From Pelecanus crispus (taxonomy: Eukaryota; Chordata; Aves; Pelecaniformes; Pelecanidae): 64,000 nt of DNA. The translations under genes and the position numbers were made by a program. Below the pieces are notes generated by a model. The model saw only the letters and a list, made by a program, of their open reading frames with translations. It was not told the DNA's origin and did not search any database. The stretch is from contig NC_134648.1 of assembly GCF_030463565.1 (NCBI RefSeq), positions 47,926,346-47,990,345 of the forward strand, written 5' to 3'. Of the stretch, positions 1-11,683 are shown piece by piece (the stretch's first letter is position 1; each line of letters starts with the position of its first letter).

Positions 1-56
1 TGTTGGCTATGACTTGGCTCCTTCATTTGTGTGAGCGTGTGTGTGTCTCACCACAG

Positions 57-160
57 GGGGAGGAGGTGAATGCTGGCAGGATTGGACTCACCATTATACT
101 GTCAGGGATGGTTGGAGCTCTGGTCTCCGGCATCTGGTTGGACAGAACCAAGACCTACAA
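57..160 (+). CDS. FLVCR2: FLVCR2 coding exon ([10 protein letters not shown]... segment)
   Basis: The acceptor CACAG ends at 56 and the donor GTAAGT starts at 161. The exon enters in phase 0 and leaves with two bases of a Lys codon. It encodes the extracellular loop into a transmembrane helix and the SGIWLDR loop of the C-terminal MFS half. Upstream exons are outside the window. Confidence 0.9.
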
Positions 161-3100
161 GTAAGTCCCTTGTTTGCCTCTGTGTCCCTAGTGACTGTGC
201 TCTTCCCCCATACTGTGCAAGGAGCAACCCTGTGCAGTTACAACTCGGCAGTCCAGGGACTGAATCATTGGGAGGGTTTTTAGGAAAAAAATATGGTTCT
301 TCAAAATCCATTTGGAGCTGTGTGTTAGTCTGCACTGGGCCCATACAAGGTTTGGTTCTAGTGGTCCCTAGGGAGGCATAGGGAGAGGATGAGATGGCCC
401 AGCAGCTGCTTTGTCAGGGATGAGAGGGGTCTTGGCACAAGCAGAATCAAGACTATACCAGACCATTTCTCAGCTCTTACAAATCAGCTTCTGTGAAGAT
501 TTGTCTGGCTTAATGAAAGGCATGCTGAATCCAGTGCCCAGAGGCATTGTGTGAGGGTGTGTTGCTGTATTTAGGGCAGGCATAAGAGGTACTGGGGTTT
601 GTGGGTGGATGATTCTGGGTTTGCTGCCTGGTGGGTTGGAAAGGCAGATCTCGCCAGCATACCCTGCCAGGTAATGGGACAGCTAAGAGTCTTTGGGTGT
701 CCTGCAGCTCCCAGTCCTCAGGAACTCAGACCTCACGGAGAGATCTCTGTAGGGTGTCTGGGGGGATGGAGAGTGCTTCTCCTGTCTTATGTTGGGGTCC
801 ATGTAATCAGCTTTTCAGTTTCCCTGCTGGCTGTGAGAACTGTGCTGTAACCTGTTGTCTGAGCAGGTTGCGTGAGAGGGGGCTTTACTGGTGATGTGCT
901 GGTGATGAGCTGAAGGCAACTTCAGAGTTCTTTTCCTTGCAGCAGCTTTTCACCTGGGGGAGTCCCACTGCCATTATCCTGCCTGGTACCTTGGGCCAGA
1001 AAAGCATGTTCTCATCGTGAGCAGCTCTGAATCTGGCTAGCTGTGGGTTTGCAGCTTCTGAAGTGGCCTCTGGCGCTAGCTGTCAAGTACAGGGATCAAA
1101 GATGGAGACGAAGTGGGCTTCTCTAACAGGAAAGGATGGTAGTTGAGGACTCCTGGGGGTGCTGGAAAGAGGAGCAGATGACTAATACAGAGACTGGCAG
1201 GTCTCTTGTTGCTGTTTCTAGATCATTGTGTGCCACTGAGTAGTTCTTATTTGGCAGACCTGGGAAACAGAAACAGCTGTTATGAACTGCACTAGCTAAC
1301 TGTGCAATGTAACTTGTGTCTCTTTCCAGCCCAGGGCTAGTGGTAAGGTCACCTCAACTGGCACTGCTAGGGTGGATGGTCTTCCTGATTCTCCCTAAGT
1401 GGAGCTAGGTTGCAGCACAAAGGCTGAAGAGCTTTGTGGCTCGCCTGGCAGAGCTGGGACTTGAAATTTGGCAGAATGGGAGAGGGGAAAAAAAAAAAAA
1501 AATCCTGGATTTGTTCCACAGCCCCTGCTTGCTTGGAGGGACCATGTAGGTGGGCACAGCTGGCTGAGAGTGCAGAAAAATAGGGCTGTGCCACCCATGG
1601 AATTTATCCTGCAGACTCCAGGGACTCTCTGCGGATAGATTTAGCCTTAGGTGAGGAAAAACACTGCTAAGAATTTGTTCTCCCTTGCAGCCCACAAAGT
1701 GGATTTCTGTGGACCTAGCAAAATTTTTCTGAGTGCTGCAGAGTCTTTATTTAGCCCCATTTAAAAGTCTATTTAAAAAAACTGTCAAGATGCCAGATGT
1801 TCTAGGTAGGTACCCTCCCCCTTCTCTCCACTGCTCACATAGTCTCAGGAACAAAATGGTAAGCACATGAAAATCAGGAAGGAAAGATGTCAAGTCCTTT
1901 TTTTAGTCAGCTTGGAGAGAGAGGGAAGCAAATGAATGGGATCCAGCTGTGATTGAGGGGAGCAGGGGGAGGTTAATAACAGAAGGAATTGCAGAGCTCT
2001 ACATGCGTGTTTGATCTGTACTGTCCCATCAGCAGTTCCTTGAAAGGGTGAGGCTGTGCTAAGTCAGGCTTTCCCCATCTGTCGTGCTCAGGCACCAAAT
2101 GGCCTTGCATTCTTGCTTTTATTTGGCAGGCAAGTGCCTGCAGCAGCCCCTGCGCTGTTCTTATTTTTGGAATTAACAGGCACAGATTTGGCCCATACAA
2201 ATACGCAAGTTACGTTGTGACAAGCGAGCAGTCCCAGAACTGGGGCTGCCTCTGGTGGGATGGCTTGTTGAGAACAGCCCACCTCTTTGAAAGAACACCT
2301 TTTGACATCAAGTTAAATGGGGCCCTGTGTACATCCTTCAGGTTCCTGGCTCAGAGGAGAGATGGGGTTGTGACACCTGGATACTGCTGGGTATATTGGT
2401 ATTTGTAGGGGAGTCTGCATCAGAATCAGGGGTTTGGGGACTGGATTAATCAGCACTTCTCTTTGGCCATGCTTTGCTTGTAAGGGCAGTGTTCGCATGG
2501 CCTTGGGTCCAGCTGGTTCCAGACAGCGCGCTCTGCTGTCATTGCTGCATCTCTGTAAGGCAAGATGTCAGAAATATCCATCTCTCTCCACTGACTATGC
2601 AGAGGACCCCAAGTGGTGTTTTAAACTTAGGTCTGTACAGGCCTAAAGGTATTAAAATTTGGGGGAGGGAGGAAAGACTTGGATATTGGAGAATGGGGCG
2701 CTTGGGTCTCTTCCAATGAAAGGTGAATGCTCTCTCTGCCTAGCCTGGCCTGCAATTTCGGTCTTCTTGTCGTAGCCCTTTTCCATATTAGTCCTTGTAT
2801 AGTGGATATGCCTTCACCCTATCTTGCCATATCTGCTATATAAATAATTTACCAAGGCTGTCCTTTTTTGTGACCTTTATACAGGAAGAAAGTGGCATAA
2901 AACTGAGTGCCGAAGTATGAGGGGGTGGTGAAAACAAAACCAGCCCTCTCCAATTCTTCACTTCTCCAGAATCTGACACCTCGGTGTCTTCAGCAGTGAG
3001 GTCCTTCTGGAGCCCAGAGAGCTGTGGTAAATGGAGTTAAATCCTGTTGGCGACCAGTCACAAGGGGTGTTCCCTAGGGCTCAGTTTTGGGGCCAGTCTT

Positions 3101-6100
3101 GTTTAATATCTTCATCAGTGATCTGGATGAGGGGATTGAGTGCACCCTCAGTAAGTTTGCAGATGACACCAAAGTGGGTGGGAGTGCCGATCTGCTCGAG
3201 GGTAGGATGGCCCTGCATAGGGATCAGGACAGGCTGGACCGATGGGCTGAGGCCAACTGTATGATGTTTAACAAGGCCAAGTGCCGGGTCCTGCACTTGG
3301 GTCACAACAACCCCATGCAATGCTACAGGCTTGGGGAAGAGTGGCTGGAAAGCTGCCTGGCAGAAAAGGACCTGGGGGTCCTGGTCAACAGCCGGCTGAA
3401 CATGAGCCAGCAGTGTGCCCAGGTGGCCAAGAAGGCCAACAGCATCCTGGCTTGTATCAGGAATAGTGTGGCCAGCAGGAGCAGGGAAGTGATTGTCCCC
3501 CTGTACTTGGCACTGGTGAGGACACACCTCGAATACTGTGTGCAGTTTTGGGCCCCTCAGTACAAGAAAGACATTGAATTGCTGGAGCATGTCCAGAGGA
3601 GGGCAAGGAAGCTGGTGAAGGGTCTGGAGCACAAGTCTTATGAGGAGAGGCTGAGGGAACTGGGGTTGTTTAGCCTGGAGAAGAGAGGAGGCTGAGGGGA
3701 GACCTTATCACTCTCTACAACTACCTGAAAGGAGGCTGTAGTGAGGTGGGTGTTGGTCTCTTCTCTCAAGTAGTTAGTGATAGGACGAGAGGAAATAGCC
3801 TCAAGTTGCGCCAGGGGAGGTTTAGATTGGGTATTAGGAAAAATTTCTTCACAGAAAGAGTGGTCAAGCATTGGAACTGGCTGCCCAGAGAGGTGGTGGA
3901 ATCACCATCCCCCATGTAGACGTGGCACTTTGGGACATGGTTTAGTAGGCATGGTGGTGTTGGGTTGATGGTTGGACTGATGATCTTAGAGGTCCTTTCC
4001 AACCTTAATGATTCCTAGTTTTACTTTCATTAAAAAATAATCCAGCCACCAATCCAGGAAACATGAAATTAATGATTACTCTACCCTTAACTGGTTTAGT
4101 GGTGGACTTGGTAGTTAATGGTTGGACTGGATGATCTTAAAGGTCTTTTCCAACATAAATGATTCTGTGATTCTGTAGGGACAAGGTCTTTGTTCAGGGT
4201 CTTGTGCAGCCTGGAATGTGCTGTCCTCATGGCAAAGCTTGTGGAGGTCATCTGTTACCCCAGTCTGTACAGCAGAGCACTCTGGAGCTCCACACAACAT
4301 CCCAGTGAGCAGCTAAAGCCGTGGCTGTGGCCTCCCCCAGCCCCTTGTTCAATTGTTGCTTCAGCTGTTGCTTGACTAGTGTTTTTGCACTTCTGGTCCC
4401 CTGTGAGTCTGGTCCCATCCCTTTGGCTTTCCTCGCCCAAGTGACCTTGTGAGACACGGCTGGGCTGGGCCATGCCGGTTCCTTGCTCTAGAGCTTTCTC
4501 TGCAGTTGGCTGAACGGCAGGAGTTGTGCTCTCCATTTTGGTCCTGTTTCCTGCTGGTGCTGGCCCTGGCTGGCTTTTTTCCCCCGAGGTCTTTCTTTCC
4601 TCACAGTCCCTTGTGTAAGCTCTTTAATCTGCATCTTCAAAAGGGTAGGCAATATGGCTGGGAGGGCAGATGAATGTCAGGGCAGCTTAGGTTCACCTAA
4701 GTGACAAGTGTGTCAGCTCCTTCACAGATCTCCCTCTGGCTCTGCTGCAGAGACTTGGCTGCTGGTGCCTTCGTAGTGCTGCTTCCACATCGATGCACTG
4801 GGCTTCCTTCCCACGCCCCTGAGTGCAGAAATACGTTAACCCCGGTTCTTCTAAGGTGATGTAGCAGGATGTGTAACTTCCAGCCTGCACTCGTTGTACT
4901 CGACAGACTTTCAAGGAGACTGTACCTGTTCCAGACAATAATTGTCAGTCCATGTAGGGCCATCATGGAAACCAGTTGCTAAAAACACCAGGATGCTGTG
5001 CAAATGTCCTCTGTGAATCTGCTTCTCCTTTGGGTTTTTATCTTTCCCATAAGATATTTATGGCTATGAGGAGAGGCTTATCAAGCAAAACCAGACATTA
5101 TTCCATGCCCTGGTGCCCCTAGGGCCACAGAGCATTTTTCTTGTCCTCTAGTGAACATAGTGACAAAGGCCACTTCTTGAGAAAAGCCCTGCCTTGGGGT
5201 CTTTCCCCAGGGGTTTCTGCTTCACAATGCACCAGTATCTACCTATGTCTCAAGTAAACCCTTTGTTTGCAAATTTTTGGGTCTTGCTTGGACTGCTGGG
5301 CACTAAATCTCCTTTTTTGTCATCAGTGGTATGCTTAGGGGAGCAGGGTCATGCTAAAGTCTCCTTTAGTAGAAGTCTGCCTGTGTGCTTGAGGCTGTTT
5401 CCTGCAGTAGGAGTTGTATTCAGGGCTGTCTGCTCAAGTCCAAGTTAGGGACTGTGTTGGGCAGACAGCTGCTCAGTGCATGGCTTCAGGCTGCTTCCTG
5501 GTGTGTGATTTCCACAGGGTGCAAGCCTGGAGTCTTGTTCTTTCACAAGGGTCTGTCGATTCATTTTGTCCTGCTGGCGCCTAACAATTCAGGGAGGCAG
5601 GTCAGTGAGGAAAGCTCATCGTATCCTTGAGCCAGCTAATGTGCAGTAGGTATGGTACCCATGGCAAGATGGAACAGTTTTCTCCATTTTGTCCCTGTCG
5701 TGGTTTAGCCCCAGCCAGCAACTAAGCACCACACAGCTGCTCGCTCACTCCCCCTACCCTGATGGGATGGGGGAGAGAATTGGAGGAATAAGAGTGAGAA
5801 AAACTCCTGGGTTGAGATAAAACAGTTTAATAATTGAAATAAAGTAAAATAGTAATGATAATGATAACAATATAATAATGATAATAATAATAATGACAAT
5901 CTACAAAGCAAGTGATGCACAATGCAATTGCTCACCACCCGCCGACCGATACCCAGACAGCTCCCAAGCAGCAATCGCTGATCCCCAGCCAACCCCCCTC
6001 AGTTTATATTCTGAGCACGACGTCATATGGTATGGAATAGCCCTTTGGTCAGTTTGGATCTCCTATTCTGACTGTGCCCCCTCCCAGTTTCTTGTGTACC

Positions 6101-9100
6101 TGGCAGAGCATGGGAAGCTGAAAAGTCCTTGACTAGCATAAGCAGTACTTAGCAACAACTGAAAACCTCAGTGTGTTATCAACATTCTTCTCTTACTAAA
6201 TCCGAAACACAGCACTATGCCAGCTACTAGGAAGAAAATTAACTCTATCCCAGCCGAAACCAGGACAGTCCCCCACTTACTTCTGCAGTTCCAATGGAGA
6301 ACACCTCCGGCTTTAACCTGCAAGAGCTGGCTGCTTCTCTGAGCCTGCCTGCTCTAGTTCTCAGTGAAGGGCTGCATGTTCTGGGAACTTCTTTCTTGCA
6401 GCTTGGCTAATGACATAGCATCAATGTGAAACAAAGTCCTGACTGCAGCAGGTCACTAACTTGTCCATCATCTTTGCCTGGAGATGAAGAGTAAAGCACA
6501 ACTGAGGGCAACTGTCACGACAGAGTGAATCAGATACAAACTACTTAGAATACTTGAACCATAAGCCTAGGAAACTGGGTGAGATTTTGTGGGACTATCC
6601 TGAGAGCTCTGCACTGAGACCAAAACTGGCTGTGGGAAGAAAAAACAAAGAAAACCCCATGTGCCAAGTGTCTCTGCTGGTTGAGACTAAGCTTCTTGGG
6701 GTCACAGCCACTTCTTGGAGGCCTGCACTGTATTTTAGCACTGACTACTGTTTAGTTTGGAGACTCCTGTTTATGGAAGGAGCACCCATTTCAGACCTGG
6801 TCCATTCAGCCCAGGGAGCTGTAATTCTAGCCTTAAACCCCTTTTCCTAGTCAGCGCAGTCCATGGATGCTTGTCAAGAGATGGGAGGCATAAGAAGTCG
6901 CAGGAGATATCTGAGGAACCCTGTATTCAGCAGAGAAAGGCTTTTACCTTCTCAAACAAGATGATCTTCAAGGTCCCTTCCAACCCAAACCATTCTATGA
7001 TTCTCTTTCACTTTCCTGAGGCTGCTCTCTAACTCCTCTGTCAGTCCTTCATCTCTTCTCCTTCTGCAGCCTCCAGGCTGTGTGCTGGACATGTAGCAGC
7101 TTTCTATAACAGGTTATAGCAGAAGTAAGCAGCCCCTTTATGCTGCCTTCACAGGTGACGTTTTTCCTCCATGAAAGCATTGGAAAGAACATATTCTAGA
7201 AATGATATAGCATTGGAGGTTAAGGGATTTGCCTACCCCTTTGATATAAAACAAAATTACTTGTCACAGCAAAATGTTGTTTAGACTCTCAGTGCATTAA
7301 TTGTGTCTGGTGAACCTTTGTAAGCATGGCTCGATAGTTGAAATCTGAAATTAGCTTCTCAAGCCTGTATTTGGATAAGGACCATTTGGATAAAGACCTG
7401 ACATAGGACTGTGAAACCCACTGACTTCAATCACTGCCAGCAGAGAGGGAGGACAGAACCTTAGCTGGAACATTCTTGTTTTATCTGTAGTAATTCAGTG
7501 TACTGGAAATATTTTATCAAGCAATATAAATACTGGCTGCCCGTTTGGGGTTGGATTTTTGATGGTGGTCATTTGCATTAAAAAGGAAAAAAAAAAAGTG
7601 CAAACAGTTTGAGGTTTAGTTTCTTTAGTAGCATTCGAGGAAGTGATACCAAATACATTCTTTAATGGATTAAGACTAAAATTTGTAGAAAGTATACAAG
7701 TAGCTCATGGCTATACATTTAACTTCTTCCTAAAAGACAATGCCCAAAAAGTTAATCTTTTGTCAACTCTGGTAACTGTTCTGCTTTCAAGAGCTTGGTA
7801 CAATTTCAGTCAGGTAAAGGATTTGCCTTTCCTTCCTTCCTTCCCAAAATTACGTACTGCAAAGGGCTACTTGCTACCTCCTGTACTGGAAAGAGACACT
7901 TTTTTTTGGATGTGGGAAGAGTTTCCTTGGTGTCTAGTCAGGGATGACAACTGCTAACGTTTCAGTTCTGGTAAAGCTGGCCTGGGCTGCTGCGTGTGTC
8001 TCGCAGTACTGAGCCCACTGATGTTCTTCAGCGTGGCCAGGCTGCAGATACGGCTGTTCCCAGGATCTGCCTGGCATGCTTGCTGGGTACGGGGTCTCTT
8101 TGTCCCCTCTGCCGAGAGATGAGAGCTTGCGGTTCAGCCGCCGTTGGCTGGGGAGCTGGCACTAGTCCCGCTAAATGCTGCCATGGCTTGAGGGTGGAGG
8201 CTGTGAGGGCAACCTGGCTTGCACATCACCTTTCCAGCTACAGTAGGCAGTTCAAACAGAGAAAGGAGCAGCACTGAAAGGTGTTTCGGATAGCACTGAA
8301 AAATACAGGCCCATAACACTGTTAGCAGTGTTGTGTCACCTCTTCTCTTTGCTTTCCTGCTTGGGAGTGCTTATTCACCTTAGCTCCTGCTTATAAGTAA
8401 GTGTGTCCAACTGGTTGCAGTACAGAGGGTGCCCAGGAAAGACTAATGATCTCTATATTTGGCTCTTGTTCTCTCCCTCAAGAGGAATGTACGGTACATG
8501 ACCAGGGACCTGTCAGCCCATGGTAGGATCTGAGCTTCTTGGCTGCCTCATAGGTGCCTCATAGATATGATGTCCCAACCCCACAGGGAGCAAAGCCCCC
8601 AGTCATGAGGTAGGGATGTGAAAACTCCTAGGTCCTGTTCTTGCTTCTCCTGCTGCCCTGCTGTGTGTGCAGGCCCTTCTGTGCTCTCTGTCAGTCCAGT
8701 TTCTCTGTCTGGAGTAAGGGTATTAGAGAGCTGTGCAAGTGTTTAATTTGTTTTTTAACCATGTGCTGCAAACTGTAGGTGAAAGGATCTGTGGGTGAAA
8801 AGAATAGGAGGACTGGATTAAATAAAACCCTGATTCTGCTTTACCTTGCAGACAGACAACACTAGCCATCTATATCATGTCTCTGGTGGGAATGATAACC
8901 TACACTTTCACTCTGAGCCTAGGCCACCTCTGGGTGGTCTTTGTGACTGCAGGCATACTCGGGTAAGTTCATGTGCAGGCTGCTTTCTTCTACATGTGAG
9001 CTGCTAGGGGATGAGCAGGGAGGCAGAGCTCATGGTGCAGGTGGGACTGGGGAGAGCCATAGCCTGTGTGTGGCTCCTGTGTGGTTTAAGGACAAAATGA

Positions 9101-11683
9101 TCTGCTCTTCCCATCTCTCTTGTATGTTTTTCATTAGAGTCAGGGACATTAGCATGGCCCTGCTCAGTTGCAGCTGTCTTAAATGTTCCAGGTAACCAAG
9201 TGAAAGCATTTGGGAAGCAAGTGGTACCACAGCCCCATAGATGACCAGTGGGCTGGAATGAAAAGCATGTGGGCCTGGGTGGCTGTTTGACCATGCTGGG
9301 GACGATGCCCCTTAGAGTTACTTGTGGGAGATGCTGCTTTTAATGCCTTGTTCTTGTAGCAACCAGTAGCTCCCTGCTGGCCTGGTTCTGTGCCTTGAGG
9401 CTGTGGGCAAAGGTATTTCTGGGTGGAAGACCTGTGCCATGGTGAGGGAGTCAGACAGCTGCTTGGACTGTGACAATCCTAGGGGAAACATCCTGTGCAG
9501 TCAGTGAAGCATCCCAAAAGGGATATGGGCTACACTGTGCTGCTTCAGTCTTCCTTCTGGCAGTTGCTGAGTTTTCCTTTCTGTGTGTTTCTTTACAGGT
9601 TTTTCATGACAGGATACCTTCCCATGGGCTTTGAGTTTGCTGCAGAGTTGACGTACCCAGAATCAGAAGGAACATCATCAGGGCTCCTTAATGTCTCAGC
9701 ACAGGTAGGTGTGCTGTTTTCCCTTTGCTTGCCTCTTTATAGGCAGAGAGATTAAGTTGTAGTTCCCAGCCTTGACTCCTATTCCTTGTCCATGATTATT
9801 GTAATGTACTGGAGATCTAAGCACCCTGGGACCTGGCTTTTTGAATGATGTTCCTCATGACATTTCTCTAGTGGCACCCATTCTGTTTCTGCTTAGGAAA
9901 ATCCATCAGGATGCCAGTCATCCTTGCCTTTTCCAACATTGCTCCTAACAACCTAGGACCTGGCTCTTCTCCAGTGAGAGTTGGGATTCCAGCCTTATGG
10001 GTCACCTGTCTTCCCATCAGCTGCAAGGAGGTGCTTCTGGATGTGTTTATAACCAAAGTTTAGCCTTGCTAGGCCAACAGCTTGGCTGGCCTGTATGCTC
10101 TGATACTTCGTTAAAGCTGGGAAGCTGTTCAGGCTGCTTTATAATAACAGTACAGCTTGACACTGCCTTTGTTTGTTTGTAGATTTTTGGTATTGCCTTC
10201 ACCATCAGCCAAGGGCAAATCATGGATCACTTTGGGACGAAGGCAGGAAACCTCTTTCTTTGTTCCTTCCTGCTCCTGGGGACCATTATGACCGGTAACT
10301 AAATTTTTCAGTGTTCCTCTGCTGTGACTCTTCCCCTTGGGCTTGGCATATGAATTGAAGGGCTTTTGTGTGCAGTGGTGCCTGCAGGAAAGGGCAGGAC
10401 CCACACAGCAGTCCCATAGCAATGCTGCTGTGCTTCTTTAAGCATCTGGTCTGTGTTACAAAGAAGGTCCAAGGCTTTTTGCCCTGGCTGCTGGTTGGGG
10501 TCTCAGAGATGCACCTTCTGTGTGCTGCAATAAGGAGTTTCTATCCTGCCTGTTTCAGAAGTGCTCTCTGCCTCATCCAGGAGAGTGGTTTCCCTTGCGC
10601 ACCGTAACGCATTCCTGTTTTCTCTGGGGCCTCTGCTGCCCCTTTGAGTCTTGGGGAAATTGATTTGAGCTCTGCACGGTGACTTAACTGCCTTCACATC
10701 TCTCTTCCTTCCTCTGTCCCAGCATTCATTAAGGCTGATCTCCGAAGACAGCAGGCCAATTTGGATAATGAACAGACAGTGAGTAAACCCCCCTTCAATC
10801 CCTGCTGTGCCCCTGCTATTAGCTCAGGACAACACCCAACCTCTCTCCTTTCTAGGAATGGGGCTGGCCCTTCCTGAGTTACAATTGCAGCTGCGATTCT
10901 CTTCTCTTATCCCACCACTTCTTGACCAGCTTGTGGGATAGCTTCTTGTTGGCATTTTCAGACAGGTGGCTGTAATCCCAGCTCTGCCAGCCGCTGGGGC
11001 CTCTGTTTGCTTACTGTTAATGTCACACAGAAATGTCAGGCTCTGGTCCTCTGGGAGTCTGCAGGGCTTTACACGTGTTCATACTGGCTAGGGACAGATG
11101 CAGGGCAGCACTGTGCTTGCTTCTCTCCCCTGACAGTGCACTGAGCCCTCTAGTGCTTTGCCCTTGTTTAGAGCTGGGTAACTATTATTCCCGGCTCCTA
11201 GGGAGGCAGGTTATTCCCTTTATTCCCTGTCCTCAGCCACCAAGTGGGGTTCAGTGTATGGGACTGGAGGAAGCTAGGTGGCAAAGGCCAAATGAGGGCT
11301 TGAGCAGCCTGGCTCCCCACACTTTGCACAGTGCTGCAGACAAGGCTGCTAGTTCATATGTGAGCACCAGAGCTTGGGGTATGATGTCCCTGTGGCATGC
11401 TGTGTGATAAATGCAGCTGTTTGCATGTGGGAGAGGGCCTCTGGTGAACTAATTGCAGTGGATACTTTTAGAAGCTCTCCCTGCAGGGAAAGGGAGGGGA
11501 CTGCTGGGTGTTCGAAGGTCTTTTCCTTACTGCTCTGGGCTCCTCTTCTAGGACATTAGCAGAGACATCCATTCGACGTTCATGAAGCCATCAGCAACCA
11601 TGACTAGCAAAGTGCATAAGCTCAGTTCTCTGCTGGCTCGAGTCAGCTCTTTTCAGAAGACAATGCTGCCTTCCTCCAGATAA
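57..11683 (+). CDS. FLVCR2: FLVCR2, 3' part: six coding exons of an MFS transporter
   Basis: Coding exons at 57-160, 8852-8962, 9599-9704, 10183-10294, 10723-10778 and 11552-11683 join in frame at GT/AG borders and end in TAA. They give about 206 C-terminal residues of a 12-helix major facilitator; the N-terminal half lies left of the window. Diagnostic stretches are [47 protein letters not shown] and [15 protein letters not shown], typical of the FLVCR1/FLVCR2 (SLC49) family. I chose FLVCR2 over FLVCR1 because ERG28 and TTLL5 follow it, as in human 14q24.3. Family knowledge: FLVCR2 is a plasma-membrane transporter of endothelium, now linked to choline uptake and earlier to heme. The C-terminal tail is basic and serine-rich and does not resemble the acidic tail I recall for mammalian FLVCR2. 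Confidence 0.9.
161..3010. other. FLVCR2 intron, 5' part, no recognised element
   Basis: Unique-looking intron sequence between the first visible FLVCR2 exon and the first CR1 copy. It has a short A run near 1490-1502. I see no exon-like open stretch with splice signals and no repeat I can name. Confidence 0.6.
3011..4178 (+). mobile_element. CR1 LINE, 5'-truncated, with duplicated 3' end
   Basis: A 5'-truncated CR1 on the + strand in the FLVCR2 intron. The frame 3087-3695 encodes the C-terminal reverse transcriptase, with [15 protein letters not shown], the catalytic FADDT motif, [17 protein letters not shown] and [16 protein letters not shown]. The first 3' end lies near 3975-4015 (GATCTTAGAGGTCCTTTCCAA). 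About 75 nt of other sequence follows, and then a second CR1 end at about 4092-4178 (GATCTTAAAGGTCTTTTCCAA, ATTCTGTGATTCTG). The same composite structure recurs inverted at 46525-47690. It is too truncated to be autonomous. Confidence 0.93.
4179..5690. other. FLVCR2 intron, no recognised element
   Basis: Intron sequence between the CR1 and the solo LTR. I recognise no repeat, exon or RNA gene here. Confidence 0.55.
5696..6267 (-). mobile_element. Solo LTR of an avian endogenous retrovirus, 5-bp TSD GTCCC
   Basis: A 572-bp element bounded by TGTCG...AGGACA, with the 5' TG/3' CA ends expected of an LTR. Perfect GTCCC direct repeats flank it at 5691-5695 and 6268-6272. Read on the - strand it begins TGTCCTGGTTTCGGCTGGG. 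It then has a TGACGTCG CRE-like site (6018-6025), a TATAAA box (6003-6008) and an ATTAAA poly(A) signal (5826-5831). An imperfect ATT/ATC repeat lies at 5855-5895. I see no primer-binding site or internal gene, so it is a solo LTR left by recombination. The 5-bp duplication and sequence style fit the ERVL-like LTRs I recall from birds; the family call is from memory. Confidence 0.88.
6955..7005 (+). mobile_element. CR1 3'-terminal fragment
   Basis: About 50 bp matching the CR1 3' end: GATGATCTTCAAGGTCCCTT, then CCAACCCAAACCATTCTATG and ATTCT. No coding part is left; it is a heavily 5'-truncated insertion. Confidence 0.75.
7006..8851. other. FLVCR2 intron, no recognised element
   Basis: Intron sequence up to the 8852 exon. 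A short A run lies near 7587-7597 and a TTCC microsatellite near 7828-7843. A TGCCTCATAG direct repeat lies near 8543-8564. Confidence 0.55.
8852..8962 (+). CDS. FLVCR2: FLVCR2 coding exon ([12 protein letters not shown]... helix)
   Basis: Flanked by a TTGCAG acceptor and a GTAAGT donor, 111 nt, and it keeps the frame with its neighbours. It encodes two hydrophobic helices, [12 protein letters not shown] and [15 protein letters not shown], matching the family. Confidence 0.9.
9599..9704 (+). CDS. FLVCR2: FLVCR2 coding exon ([15 protein letters not shown])
   Basis: The acceptor TTTACAG ends at 9598 and the donor GTAGGT begins at 9705. It encodes [20 protein letters not shown] and then [10 protein letters not shown], the most conserved stretch of the FLVCR family. 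It ends on a codon boundary. Confidence 0.92.
10183..10294 (+). CDS. FLVCR2: FLVCR2 coding exon ([15 protein letters not shown])
   Basis: The acceptor TTTGTAG ends at 10182 and the donor GTAACT begins at 10295. It carries [20 protein letters not shown] and the last hydrophobic helix, [13 protein letters not shown]. It leaves in phase 1. Confidence 0.92.
10723..10778 (+). CDS. FLVCR2: FLVCR2 short coding exon ([10 protein letters not shown])
   Basis: A 56-nt exon between a CCCAG acceptor and a GTGAGT donor. It encodes [19 protein letters not shown], the start of the cytoplasmic C-terminus. [10 protein letters not shown] is conserved in FLVCR2. Confidence 0.88.
11552..11683 (+). CDS. FLVCR2: FLVCR2 terminal coding exon, basic Ser-rich tail
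   Basis: A pyrimidine-rich tract and CTTCTAG precede 11552. Forty-three residues run to TAA at 11681-11683. The tail begins [20 protein letters not shown] and ends QKTMLPSSR, so it is basic and serine/threonine-rich. Frame and splice signals are good, but I see no clear similarity to the mammalian tail, so an alternative last exon remains possible. Confidence 0.75.
   Translation, partial: DISRDIHSTFMKPSATMTSKVHKLSSLLARVSSFQKTMLPSSR

Noticed and set aside
57-160. Assignment to FLVCR1 instead of FLVCR2
   Set aside because: The protein family alone fits both, but the neighbours ERG28 and TTLL5 in the same order and strand identify the FLVCR2 locus.
3081-3632. A 183-codon - strand frame
   Set aside because: It is the antisense shadow of the CR1 reverse-transcriptase frame at 3087-3695.
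5696-6267. A full-length endogenous retrovirus
   Set aside because: There is only one LTR, with target duplications directly on both sides and no internal genes.
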